From assembly GCA_018436095.1 (NCBI GenBank), contig JAHDMJ010000011.1:124001-188000 (forward strand): a stretch of 64,000 bases of DNA, in the 5' to 3' direction. The position numbers were made by a program, and so were the translations under genes. Below are positions 50,549 to 58,722 of this stretch, piece after piece. Numbering within the stretch: the first letter of the stretch is position 1; every line of letters starts with the position of its first letter. The stretch comes from Clostridia bacterium (lineage in GTDB: Bacteria > Bacillota > Peptococcia > DRI-13 > UBA5745). Under the pieces are notes generated by a model. It was not told the origin of the DNA. It ran no database searches and saw only the letters and a program-made list of their open reading frames with translations.

Positions 50549-50944
50549 ATGATTGGAAAGCGTTTGAAGGCATTGAGGGATGAGGCGGGAATGTCACAGG
50601 CGGAGCTGGCTGCTCTGATCAATGTTTCTCCCGGCATGATTTCAAAATATGAAAACGATGAGAGCAATCCTATCGATGAAAATAAGGTCAAGCTGGCAAA
50701 AGAGCTGAATACCACCACCGACTATTTGCTGGGAGCTTCCGACGAAATGCATCCCGTTGCTTACCAAATCCCTCGATACTTTCTGGAGAATGATACAGAT
50801 ACGTTAAACGAAATTATGGGTTATTTTATGTATAAGAGCGACGGAAAAACCAAGGAAATGCTGACTCTTTGGGAAAGACTGCCGGAGAAGAAAAAAGAAA
50901 GATATTTGTGGTTGATTAAAGACGAGCTAAATATAGAAGACTGA
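50549..50944 (+). CDS. XRE-family transcriptional regulator
   Basis: The 131-aa protein has an N-terminal helix-turn-helix of Cro/C1 type (MIGKRLKALRDEAGMSQAEL AALINVSPGMISKYENDESN) and a short C-terminal helical domain ending in LWERLPEKKKERYLWLIKDE, common in Clostridia. A strong GGAGGG lies 7 nt before the ATG. The 200-bp gap to agrD is AT-rich and holds only its promoter. It may regulate the Agr locus or itself; there is no direct evidence. Confidence 0.9.
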   Translation: MIGKRLKALRDEAGMSQAELAALINVSPGMISKYENDESNPIDENKVKLAKELNTTTDYLLGASDEMHPVAYQIPRYFLENDTDTLNEIMGYFMYKSDGKTKEMLTLWERLPEKKKERYLWLIKDELNIED

Positions 50945-50995
50945 AGTAGCGCGGGCAAAGCAGCGCAGGCGAAGTAATGTAATATAAGGCAAACT

Positions 50996-51045
50996 AAGGG
51001 GATGTACCAAAATGACTTTAATGAAGTCATTAGGAACATCCCCTT
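50996..51045. terminator. Large hairpin between the XRE gene and the enolase-superfamily operon
   Basis: AAGGGGATGT pairs with ACATCCCCTT, and within it ATGACTT with AAGTCAT. There is no T-run on the plus strand; TTAGTTTGCCTT follows on the minus. Probably a weak bidirectional terminator for the converging genes. A lone type B half-motif (CTCAAAAATTGAAGTTATGT) lies at 51066-51086. Confidence 0.6.
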
Positions 51046-51107
51046 GCTGTTTACTAAGGCTAAACACTCAAAAATTGAAGTTATGTGCTGGCAGCCTCAA
51101 CCGCCGG

Positions 51108-52310
51108 CTACTGGTTTGCCGGAGCGTATTCGTTGACTTCGCTGTGCATAAGCGCAGTTTTAATGGCAAAGTCGGAAAGCTCCTGGCCCAGGCCCGGCCG
51201 GTCGGGTACAATATATTTGCCGTTGACGGGCTGCATTTCGTATTTGCCTAAAACGTTAATGCAATCCTGGGTGGTGCGGAAATGATGCTCATGGATGCCG
51301 AAATTAGGAATAGCGGCTTCCAGGTGCAGGGAAGCGGCGTTGGTTATGACGGCGCCGGCCACATGGACCTGAACCCGGGCATCGAAAACATGGGCCATAT
51401 CCGCAATCTTCTTCAGCTCGCTGATGCCGCCGCAGTTGCAGGCGTCGGGCTGGATCAATTGAATAGAGTTGTCTTTAAAGAAATTATAGTAACCCCAGCG
51501 GGAGTAAATGCGCTCACCGGCAGCCAACGGCGTGCGGATGCGTTGGCGCAGTTCCTTCATCATTTCCGGATTCAGCATGGTTACGGGTTCCTCATAGGCC
51601 ATCATGTTGTATTTGTCGCAAAGCTCCCCAATGCGGATGGCGGAGTTGAGGTCGGTCTGGCAATGGTTTTCCACAATGATATCGATATCCGGAAATTCTT
51701 CCCGGATGGCGGCCATCCGTCCTTCTATGCGCTTATACAGGCTGCGGTCGGGAAAGCCTTCTTTAGCCAGATGGGAGATGGTTTTAGCGTTTTCATCATA
51801 AGTCGTAAAATCGATTTTTACGGCGTCATAGCCTTCGCCGGCAGCATGGCGGACGATTTCCACATATTCCTTGTCGCTGCCCCAGGGGCCGATCTTCGTG
51901 GTCCAGCCGAATTGCAGCTGCGACGCATAGCAGCGCAGCTCATCCCGGCATTTGCCCCCCAGCAGTTTATAGATAGGCACGCCCAGGGCCTTGCCCTTGA
52001 TGTCCCACAAGGCAATATCCAGGGCCGACATGCCGGCAAATACCACTACGCCGCCTCCTTGGCCCCAAAAGCTACCCTTGAGAATCTGTTCCCATATCAG
52101 TTCGGTATTCATGGGGTCCTGACCGATGACATGCCTGGCCATGTCGATGACCATGCCGTAAGCAGCGGTATAACCGGTGCCGTAAGCGATGCCGGCCTCG
52201 CCGTCGCCATAGATGCCCTCGTCGGTATGAACCCGGCAGCAGATGGGCATTCTTTTGCCCCGCTGCTCGCCGGCATCCAGGACATAGACGTCTACCTTAG
52301 TAATTTTCAT
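51108..52310 (-). CDS. Enolase-superfamily (mandelate racemase-like) acid-sugar dehydratase 1
   Basis: The 400-aa protein has an N-terminal capping domain and a modified TIM barrel with KID (Lys165/Asp167), VENH (metal ligand Glu214, base His216), YEEP (Glu240), AAGERIYS (Glu266) and VQVHVAG (His316). The spacing 214-240-266-316 equals that of E. coli galactonate dehydratase (183-209-235-285), except that the first ligand is Glu rather than Asp. It most likely removes water from an aldonic or uronic acid after uptake by the TRAP system. It is the last gene of the operon; a homologue precedes it. Confidence 0.9.
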   Translation of the reverse strand: MKITKVDVYVLDAGEQRGKRMPICCRVHTDEGIYGDGEAGIAYGTGYTAAYGMVIDMARHVIGQDPMNTELIWEQILKGSFWGQGGGVVVFAGMSALDIALWDIKGKALGVPIYKLLGGKCRDELRCYASQLQFGWTTKIGPWGSDKEYVEIVRHAAGEGYDAVKIDFTTYDENAKTISHLAKEGFPDRSLYKRIEGRMAAIREEFPDIDIIVENHCQTDLNSAIRIGELCDKYNMMAYEEPVTMLNPEMMKELRQRIRTPLAAGERIYSRWGYYNFFKDNSIQLIQPDACNCGGISELKKIADMAHVFDARVQVHVAGAVITNAASLHLEAAIPNFGIHEHHFRTTQDCINVLGKYEMQPVNGKYIVPDRPGLGQELSDFAIKTALMHSEVNEYAPANQ

Positions 52311-52369
52311 GCGGTAACCTCCCTGTAAATAATATTTCTATTACGCCCTCCCGGGCGGCAGATCCGGGT

Positions 52370-53548
52370 TTATTGAACGGTGACCCTATCACAATTGCGG
52401 AAGGCCGTTTCCGAAAGCTCGTTGCCCAGGCCCGGCAGATCCGGCACCTCGAATTTGCCTTCTGCCGGCTGGTAATCATAGATGCACAGCTCCCGGTTAT
52501 ATCTGGTTCTGGCATAAGTATGGTGCTCATGGATGGCAAAATTAGGGATGGCACACTCTATATGCAGGGCGGCGGCGGTGGAAAGGGGACTGCCACAGGC
52601 ATGAATCTGAACGCCCACATCAAAGGTATAAGCCATATCGCAAACCTTTTTTGTTTCCGTAATACCGCCGCAAGTGCCGATATCCGGCTGAATGACCTGG
52701 ATGGCATTTTCCAGGAAGTATTCAATAAACTGCCAGCGGGTGTAGATACGCTCACCGTTGGCAATGGGCAGGCCCGTTTCTTCGTGGACAAATTTAGACA
52801 GCCGGGGGGTGGGGGTAGTAGGCTCTTCATAGTAGAAGATGCCGTATTTTTTCAGGGCATTACCCAATTGGCTGGACGAAAGTGCATCGGTAAAGGAGTG
52901 GTTTTCCATAATGATGTCCACGTCGGGGCCGATGGCCTCCCGCACCGCTTTAATCCGGCCTTCGATTACATTGACATAGGACGGGCTTAAGAGCCCCAAA
53001 CGGTCCTCGTCGCCATACTTGCCCCCTTCGGGAGTAAAGGTAAAGAAGTCGATTTTGATGGCGTCGTAACCCTCGGCCACAGCCTTTCGCGCCTCCCGGG
53101 CGTAGTCTTGGGGCGAAAGCTGAGGCACGATATCCTCCCCCCAGCCGAACTGAAGCTGGCTGGCGTAGGTGCGCAGCCGGCTGCGCCGCTTGCCGCCCAG
53201 CAACTGGTAGAGTGGTGCATTATAGTATTTGCCTTTGATATCCCAGAGAGCGATATCGATGGCGCTGATGCCGGAGAAAATCACCGGACCGCCGTTTTGG
53301 CCCCAAAAAGTACTGCGGTAGAGTTTATCCCAGATGATCTCGTGATTCAGGGGATCCATGCCGATAATCAGCTTAGCAAAATTCTGCAGCATACCGAAAG
53401 CGGCAAACTGGGCTTCACCGTAAGCCAGAGCAGCTTCGCCATCGCCGTAAATACCTTCATCAGTATAAATGCGGCAGACAATAGGCCGCCAATGGCCGTC
53501 CTTCAGGCCGGTTTTGAGGTGAAGCACATCTACCTTGGTAATTTTCAT
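52370..53548 (-). CDS. Enolase-superfamily (mandelate racemase-like) acid-sugar dehydratase 2
   Basis: This is a paralogue of the preceding protein, 392 aa, with the same site: KID (Lys165/Asp167), MENH (Glu215, His217), YYEEP (Glu241), ANGERIYT (Glu266) and VQIHACG (His316). Loops near the active site differ (an insert with TPEGGKYGDEDRLGLLSPSY), which implies a different substrate or stereochemistry. Two such enzymes may act on two epimers of one sugar acid. It lies 62 bp before the stop-proximal paralogue and after dctM. Confidence 0.9.
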   Translation of the reverse strand: MKITKVDVLHLKTGLKDGHWRPIVCRIYTDEGIYGDGEAALAYGEAQFAAFGMLQNFAKLIIGMDPLNHEIIWDKLYRSTFWGQNGGPVIFSGISAIDIALWDIKGKYYNAPLYQLLGGKRRSRLRTYASQLQFGWGEDIVPQLSPQDYAREARKAVAEGYDAIKIDFFTFTPEGGKYGDEDRLGLLSPSYVNVIEGRIKAVREAIGPDVDIIMENHSFTDALSSSQLGNALKKYGIFYYEEPTTPTPRLSKFVHEETGLPIANGERIYTRWQFIEYFLENAIQVIQPDIGTCGGITETKKVCDMAYTFDVGVQIHACGSPLSTAAALHIECAIPNFAIHEHHTYARTRYNRELCIYDYQPAEGKFEVPDLPGLGNELSETAFRNCDRVTVQ

Positions 53549-53610
53549 AATGCGGTATCTCCTATCTTCATTTTTGTAAATCTTTACTATTTGCGGGAAT
53601 TAAGCGCCGG

Positions 53611-54879
53611 CTAACCGACGATAAAGAGGGAAATTTGCGGTATAAAGGCAACGATAAAAAATGCCAGGATCAGGCCAAGAATAAATACTGCCGCCGCCCT
53701 GGTGATTTTGTCGATGCTGATGCCGGTCATAGAGGCCCCCACAAAAAGGTTCAAGGCCACCGGCGGCGTGACGAAGGCGATAGCCAACCCCAGAACCATG
53801 ATCACGCCGAAGTGGATAGGCGTAACGCCTACCTGCTGTACCACCGCCAGCAAGGTGGGAGCAAGGATGACCACAGCGGGAGTGGTCTGAACAAACATGC
53901 CGGTAATGAAGAGGATAATAAAGATCAAAGTCAAGACCATAAAATAGTTGCTGGATATACCGAAAATAAAGTTGCTGACGGCTTCGTTAACCCCTAGAAA
54001 GGCAAAGACGGAGCCGGTGGCCCGGGCCGGAGCCATGACGAACATGGTGCCGGCAATAAACACGGCATTGTCCTTAAAGATTTCCCACAGCTTTTTCAGC
54101 TTTAGCTCTTTGTAAATGAAAAACCCTACCAGAATACCGTATACGGCGGAAACCACAGCAGCTTCCGTGGCGGTGAAGATACCGCCGTAAATGCCGCCCA
54201 GGATGATCAGCGGCATAACCAAAGCCGCCTTGGCATCCCAAAAGCTCTTAAGCATATTGTTGAAGTTGAATTTGTTTCGGCCCTTCAGACCATGCTTTTT
54301 GCAGTAGACATAATTGATGACCATCAATATACCTCCCACCACCAGAGCCGGACCCAGGCCGGCGATAAAAAGATCACCGATAGAGACGTTGCAGGTAACG
54401 CCGTATAGCACCATGGGATAGCTGGGGGGCACGATAATGCCCAGGCCGCCGGCCACACAGATCAAACCTGTAGCGTAAAACTTGTTATAGCCCTCCCTTA
54501 CCATCATCGGAATCATGATGGTCCCGATGGCGGCAACCGTGGCCGGAGCGGAACCGGAGACGGCGCCGAAAAACATGCAGGCAATGATGGTCACCATGCC
54601 CAGGCTGCCGGTAATGCCGCCCACCATGGCATTGGCCGCATTGACCAGCCGCTTGGACAATCCGCCGGTTTCCATGATCGCCCCGGCCACCATGAAGAAG
54701 GGCAGGGCCAGCATGGTGAAGTTGGCCACGCCGGAATACAGGGATTGGGCAAGGTAATTGGCGGTAGTAACGGGATTCAGGCCGATTAAAACGAACAAAG
54801 AGATGAATAGGGCTACGGCTATGGGCACCCCCATGAACATCAGGCCGAACATTGCAAGAAACATAATACCCGTTGCCAT
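53611..54879 (-). CDS. dctM: TRAP transporter large permease (DctM family), second system
   Basis: The 422-aa large membrane subunit has about 12 helices; typical parts are SGSAPATVAAIGTIMIPMMV and PPSYPMVLYGVTCNVSIGDL. It forms the transport channel with DctQ and the DctP protein encoded upstream. The start overlaps the dctQ stop as TAATG. Compared with the first DctM (1649-2935) it is clearly a different lineage rather than a recent duplicate. Context suggests sugar acids as cargo. Confidence 0.94.
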   Translation of the reverse strand: MATGIMFLAMFGLMFMGVPIAVALFISLFVLIGLNPVTTANYLAQSLYSGVANFTMLALPFFMVAGAIMETGGLSKRLVNAANAMVGGITGSLGMVTIIACMFFGAVSGSAPATVAAIGTIMIPMMVREGYNKFYATGLICVAGGLGIIVPPSYPMVLYGVTCNVSIGDLFIAGLGPALVVGGILMVINYVYCKKHGLKGRNKFNFNNMLKSFWDAKAALVMPLIILGGIYGGIFTATEAAVVSAVYGILVGFFIYKELKLKKLWEIFKDNAVFIAGTMFVMAPARATGSVFAFLGVNEAVSNFIFGISSNYFMVLTLIFIILFITGMFVQTTPAVVILAPTLLAVVQQVGVTPIHFGVIMVLGLAIAFVTPPVALNLFVGASMTGISIDKITRAAAVFILGLILAFFIVAFIPQISLFIVG

Positions 54880-55454
54880 TAAACGCTCTCTCCTTTCTCC
54901 AGCCCCGCAGCAAATTGCTGATACTCCCGTTCACAAGCCTCCAGATCCAGAGAAGGCTTGGATGCCCCTAATTCCGCCGCGTTTTCCCTGGTCAGCTTCA
55001 TGGTATCCTGGACGATACGGAAAACGGTGAGAATCAGGGAAACAGGGATAATTGAGTAGACCACCGCCTTAGGCATGCGCAGCATGGTGGTAACGCTGGA
55101 GCCCAGCAGTTGAATGACATTCACCATAACTATGCAGATATAGACGTTGAAGGCGCCGAAAATGATATTGGAAAAAATCAAAAGGAAACGTTTAACCTTG
55201 AAAGGCACCATGTCAAGCACGAAATCGATGCGCAGGTGTTTGCGGTAGGTTACGGCTCCTGAAACGCCGAAGTAGATCATCCAGACGAACATGATGGTGC
55301 CCAGCTCTTCCATCCAGGTAAAGGAGTGTTGCAGAGCATAACGGCTGATAACCTGAAGGGTCAGCAGAATCGTCAGAATGAAGAAGCAAATAGTGGCGGT
55401 ATAGACTTCAAAATTATTTAAAAAAGTTTTTAAATTAAACTTACCCTCCTTCAA
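54879..55454 (-). CDS. dctQ: TRAP transporter small permease (DctQ family), second system
   Basis: The 191-aa small subunit has four helices with ALQHSFTWMEELGTIMFVWM as the family signature and TYRKHLRIDFVLD in the first loop. A TTG start (55454) is used: AAGGGG lies 5 nt ahead and no ATG or GTG is found before the first helix. The C-terminal cytoplasmic tail (ASKPSLDLEACEREYQQF) is slightly long. It is coupled to dctM by a 1-bp overlap. Confidence 0.92.
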   Translation of the reverse strand: MKEGKFNLKTFLNNFEVYTATICFFILTILLTLQVISRYALQHSFTWMEELGTIMFVWMIYFGVSGAVTYRKHLRIDFVLDMVPFKVKRFLLIFSNIIFGAFNVYICIVMVNVIQLLGSSVTTMLRMPKAVVYSIIPVSLILTVFRIVQDTMKLTRENAAELGASKPSLDLEACEREYQQFAAGLEKGESV

Positions 55455-55499
55455 TTAAACCCCTTCTTTCGCATTGTGTTTTGGGAAAAAGCCGCCCTG

Positions 55500-56609
55500 C
55501 TATTTTTTGCCGGCCATATAATCATCTACAAATTTGATGAGCCTATTGAAGTCTTCCGTTCCCATGTTTTCCTCCACCTTGGCCCAGACCGTCTTGACCT
55601 TATCCTGGAACAGCCGCAGCTCGTCAGTGGTGGGCTCATAAATTTGGACGCCGCTGTCGGCAATGGTCTTCAGGAAGCCGTCGGCAAAAACTTGGGTTTT
55701 TTCCCGGCCTTTATTTTGAGCTTCAATCATCAGCTCTCTGATCAGCTGCTGTTCCTCGGCGGAAAGCTTGCTCCAGAATATAGGACTGGCGGCGGGAATA
55801 GTGGCGGTATAATTGTGGTTGGTAATCGTCATATAAGGCTGCAGCTCATAAACCTTGGAAGAGACGATGTTGGATACGGGATTTTCCTGGCCGTCCACCA
55901 TTTTCTGCTGCAAGGCTGTGTAAAGCTCGGAATAGGCCACCGGCGTCACAGCTGCTCCCAAGGCGGACCAGGCAGCCATCTGGATATCGTCCACCATGGT
56001 GCGCAGCTTAATGCCCTTCAGATCATCGGGGGTGCGCACTTCCCGTACCGAGTTGGTCAGTTCCCGAAAGCCGATATCAAAGTAGGCCAGAGGAATAACA
56101 GATGTATCTGCCTCCGCCTTCTGCCGCCAGCTCTGGCCCAGCTCGGAGTCCAAGACGGCGTAGGCGGTATCAAAATCAAAGTAGAGATAGGGAATATTCA
56201 GACCGGCAAAAGCATTGGTATAGTCCGACCAGGAACCGTTATTCATGATGCCGACATCGAAGGAGCCGCTTTGCAAGCCGCCGATATATTCCTCGGAAGT
56301 GGAGGCCAGCTGGCCGTCGGGGAAAACCTTGGCGGTAATGCGGCCATCCGTGCGGGCTTCGATCTCTTTGACGAAGTAATTGACGCAGACGCCCAAAGCG
56401 GTAGTACCCTCACCGTTAAATTCTACGGTAGGGGAAGAAGAAGCGATGCGGATATTGATTTTTTCGCCTACTGCGGCAGCGGAGCTGCCCGAACCGCTGC
56501 CGGCAGGTGTGCCGCCGCCGGAGGGTGCGGTGCTGCCGCAAGCTGATAAAGAAAGAGCCAGGGTCAGGGAAAGGATGCCGGTGATCATACGTTTAATTTT
56601 GTTATTCAC
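55500..56609 (-). CDS. dctP: TRAP transporter solute-binding protein (DctP family), second system
   Basis: The 369-aa binding protein begins at a GTG (AAAGGAG 9 nt upstream) with the lipoprotein signal MITGILSLTLALSLSAC, so it is lipid-anchored. The ligand domain has GIKLRTMVDDIQMAAWSALG with the carboxylate-binding Arg, YTALQQKMVDGQENPVSNIV and other DctP motifs. It is the first gene of the sugar-acid operon and is divergent from a LysR-type regulator, which probably controls it. Confidence 0.93.
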   Translation of the reverse strand: MNNKIKRMITGILSLTLALSLSACGSTAPSGGGTPAGSGSGSSAAAVGEKINIRIASSSPTVEFNGEGTTALGVCVNYFVKEIEARTDGRITAKVFPDGQLASTSEEYIGGLQSGSFDVGIMNNGSWSDYTNAFAGLNIPYLYFDFDTAYAVLDSELGQSWRQKAEADTSVIPLAYFDIGFRELTNSVREVRTPDDLKGIKLRTMVDDIQMAAWSALGAAVTPVAYSELYTALQQKMVDGQENPVSNIVSSKVYELQPYMTITNHNYTATIPAASPIFWSKLSAEEQQLIRELMIEAQNKGREKTQVFADGFLKTIADSGVQIYEPTTDELRLFQDKVKTVWAKVEENMGTEDFNRLIKFVDDYMAGKK

Positions 56610-56676
56610 GTTGTCTGTCTCCTTTCGTTTTAAGAGTATTCCATCTTTTCTGAACCAGATCCCTTCCCCACTTTTA

Positions 56677-56705
56677 TTTACATTTAACCCATTTATTTAT
56701 ATAAT
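56677..56705 (+). promoter_or_regulatory. Promoter of the LysR-type regulator gene
   Basis: TTTACA (56677-56682), a 17-nt spacer and TATAAT (56700-56705). The divergent 236-bp region to dctP would hold the LysR sites; TTGGAC-N18-TACATT on the minus strand (about 56771-56800) is a possible dctP promoter, less certain. Confidence 0.6.
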
Positions 56706-56845
56706 GGTGAGTAAATGCAGAAAAAAGGCAGGGCCGGTTTAGCTCATCACATTCCCAATGTAGCAAGAAAAATCTGGAGTGTCCAATTCCTTTTGGAATC
56801 TGATTCATTACTTCCGCACATGTGTTATCAGAAGGGAAGGCGTTT

Positions 56846-57811
56846 ATGAATTATCAATCGCTGATTTATTTCAAAACGGTAGCGGAGCTGCAGCATTATA
56901 CCCGGGCCGCCAATGAGCTGTACATTACGCAGCCGGCTCTTTCCAAAGCCATCCGCAACCTGGAAAGCGAATTCGGCACCGCCCTGTTTCAGAAAGATGG
57001 CCGAAACGTAACCCTGACCAAAAGCGGCAAGCTGTTTTATGAGTATGTGAAACGCTCCGTAGATGAAATTGACGAGGGCATCGCCGCCGTCCGCCGCCTG
57101 ACGGATATAGAGCGCAATACTATTTTCCTGTCGGCTTTATTCTCCATGTACGCTATCTATTTGCCCGACAAGGTTCTGCGTTTTCGCCATCAAAATCCCG
57201 GCTGCCGCTTCTCAATGGAGTATAAATATACCACCGCAATTCTTCATGACGTTTTGAAAGGCCGGGCAGAATTAGGAATTTGCAGCGATTTCGATACGAA
57301 AGGCGAATTTTCCTCATTAAAAAAGCTTGTCTTATATAAAGAACCCATCAGTTTGTTGGTTGGCAAAGACCATCCTTTTGCCGGCCGCAAGAAAATCAGT
57401 GTGGAAGAGCTCAGGGGGGAACGTTTTATTGTTTACATACGCAGCAATCTGGGCACCAATAAGATCATTGCCGATTTGTGCAGGCCCTACGGTTTCGAGC
57501 CCAATATCGTAGCCGAGGCTTACAATGATTACGGCGTTTTCGGCATGGTTTCGGCCGGAGACGGCATTGCTATTATTCCCACCATCGGCGTTCTTAATTT
57601 TAACGGCATTACCCAAGTGGCTCTGGATGTGGACTTCCCCCTTACCCGGGATATCAACATCGTATGGAAGGCCAATAGCCAGCTATCGCCTATGGCCGCT
57701 CGCTTTCGCAATATGCTGGTGGAATGCTCCAGATTAGAGGCTGCCGAACAAGCCGCCGGCCAAGATACCGTACAAGATGCCGGCCGGGATACCGGCCTAG
57801 CCTCTGATTGA
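56846..57811 (+). CDS. LysR-family transcriptional regulator
   Basis: The 321-aa protein has the LysR helix-turn-helix (residues 1-60: YFKTVAELQHYTRAANELYI TQPALSKAIRNLESEFGTAL FQKDGRNVTLTKSGK) and a periplasmic-binding-like effector domain (about 90-300). The start at the ATG at 56846 has GAAGG 5 nt ahead. The C-terminal tail contains degenerate repeats (QDTVQDAGRDTG). It is divergent from the TRAP/dehydratase operon and most likely activates it on a sugar acid or its product. Confidence 0.93.
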   Translation: MNYQSLIYFKTVAELQHYTRAANELYITQPALSKAIRNLESEFGTALFQKDGRNVTLTKSGKLFYEYVKRSVDEIDEGIAAVRRLTDIERNTIFLSALFSMYAIYLPDKVLRFRHQNPGCRFSMEYKYTTAILHDVLKGRAELGICSDFDTKGEFSSLKKLVLYKEPISLLVGKDHPFAGRKKISVEELRGERFIVYIRSNLGTNKIIADLCRPYGFEPNIVAEAYNDYGVFGMVSAGDGIAIIPTIGVLNFNGITQVALDVDFPLTRDINIVWKANSQLSPMAARFRNMLVECSRLEAAEQAAGQDTVQDAGRDTGLASD

Positions 57812-57857
57812 CCGGCTCCGCATTTTACGGCAAGCGGAACTAAAGAAAGCACAAAAC

Positions 57858-57906
57858 AATGCAGACAGTTTATGGGGGGTGCCCCGCAAACTGCCTGCAT
57901 TATTTT
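57858..57906 (+). terminator. Terminator of the LysR gene
   Basis: AATGCAG-A-CAGTTT pairs with AAACTG-C-CTGCATT around GGGG/CCCC, followed by ATTTTG; about 45 bp past the stop. Confidence 0.7.
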
Positions 57907-58117
57907 GAGGATGAGAGAGTAATAAAGAATCTAAACTCCCGCAAAATTAAACCATACAGCGAAAAAGTCAATAATTATAGCTTATTCCTCTGGCTCTGGA
58001 TCAAAAGGGAAAAGTTTGCTTTAGGCACAGGCTTTGCAGCAAATTTGCATTATTGTGCAGGCCGCTCCGTTAAAAGTTGCTGCTCGCTGAGAGCTGGCCC
58101 CCATTTTCTTGAAAAAT

Positions 58118-58317
58118 GTGCAAAATTGCAGGTTTGTTATCGTTTGGTTAGGCTAACTGTGCAAAATTGCAGGTTGGTCACCCTCAAATTACTGCTTTGT
58201 ACCAGATTTAGCCCGAAAATGGGGTGAAAACCCTATTTCCAGGCCAAAACACCTCCTACAAACTTGCAGTTTTGCACAAAAACCCCTTCGCCAAAGTACA
58301 AACTTGCAATTTTGCAC
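58118..58317. repeat. Type A motif array: two forward, two inverted copies, 40-41-nt period
   Basis: GTGCAAAATTGCAGGTTTGT at 58118 and a variant at 58159; inverted ACAAACTTGCAGTTTTGCAC at 58258 and ACAAACTTGCAATTTTGCAC at 58298. The centre (about 80 nt, with AGATTTAGCC and CCCTATTTCCAGGCC) is similar to that of the array at 16562. GGCTAACTG precedes the second forward copy in both. The 57812-58722 gap holds no gene that I can support. Confidence 0.88.
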
Positions 58318-58632
58318 AAACGAGGCTCCACACCCCCAACGAAGGGCATTTTATAGAGGCCGCAACCGTCACCACTGCATAGCCATTACTACTGCACAAC
58401 GCTAATATCTGCAATCCAGTAGGCAGCGGCTTGGTCAGGCTGCCTTGGCTCAGCACCCGGCGTCAGGGCAGGGTTCGATGGCATCCGTATTGTTTAATTC
58501 TGCGGGAAGTCAGGAAAAGAAAGAAGGAGAAAATGATTTCTTTTAGTAACGGATCTATAAATGAAACAGAGAAACCTTGATATAGCAAGGCTTTCCGGCC
58601 CGGCTTCAAAAAGGGAGGAAGCCGGCGGCGGC

Positions 58633-58661
58633 TTGCCCTGAGAACAGGCAATAGATATAAT
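58633..58661 (+). promoter_or_regulatory. Promoter of the DUF401 gene
   Basis: TTGCCC (58633-58638), a 17-nt spacer and TATAAT (58656-58661), about 60 bp before the TTG start. Confidence 0.65.
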
Positions 58662-58722
58662 AGGGAAAATTCACCATCGGATTTGCCGGCGCCGGCAATC
58701 CACAGGAAAGAGGTGGCAGGGT

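Noticed and set aside
50253-50597. 114-aa minus-strand frame opposite agrD
   Set aside because: It overlaps agrD, a terminator and the XRE promoter, and has no ribosome binding site; agrD on the plus strand explains the region.
54485-54934. 149-aa minus-strand frame overlapping dctM and dctQ
   Set aside because: Shifted frame of the TRAP genes with His/Arg-rich composition typical of frame shadows.
57943-58456. Small proteins containing CAKLQVC-like stretches
   Set aside because: These come from translation of the type A repeat motif and have no start signals of their own.
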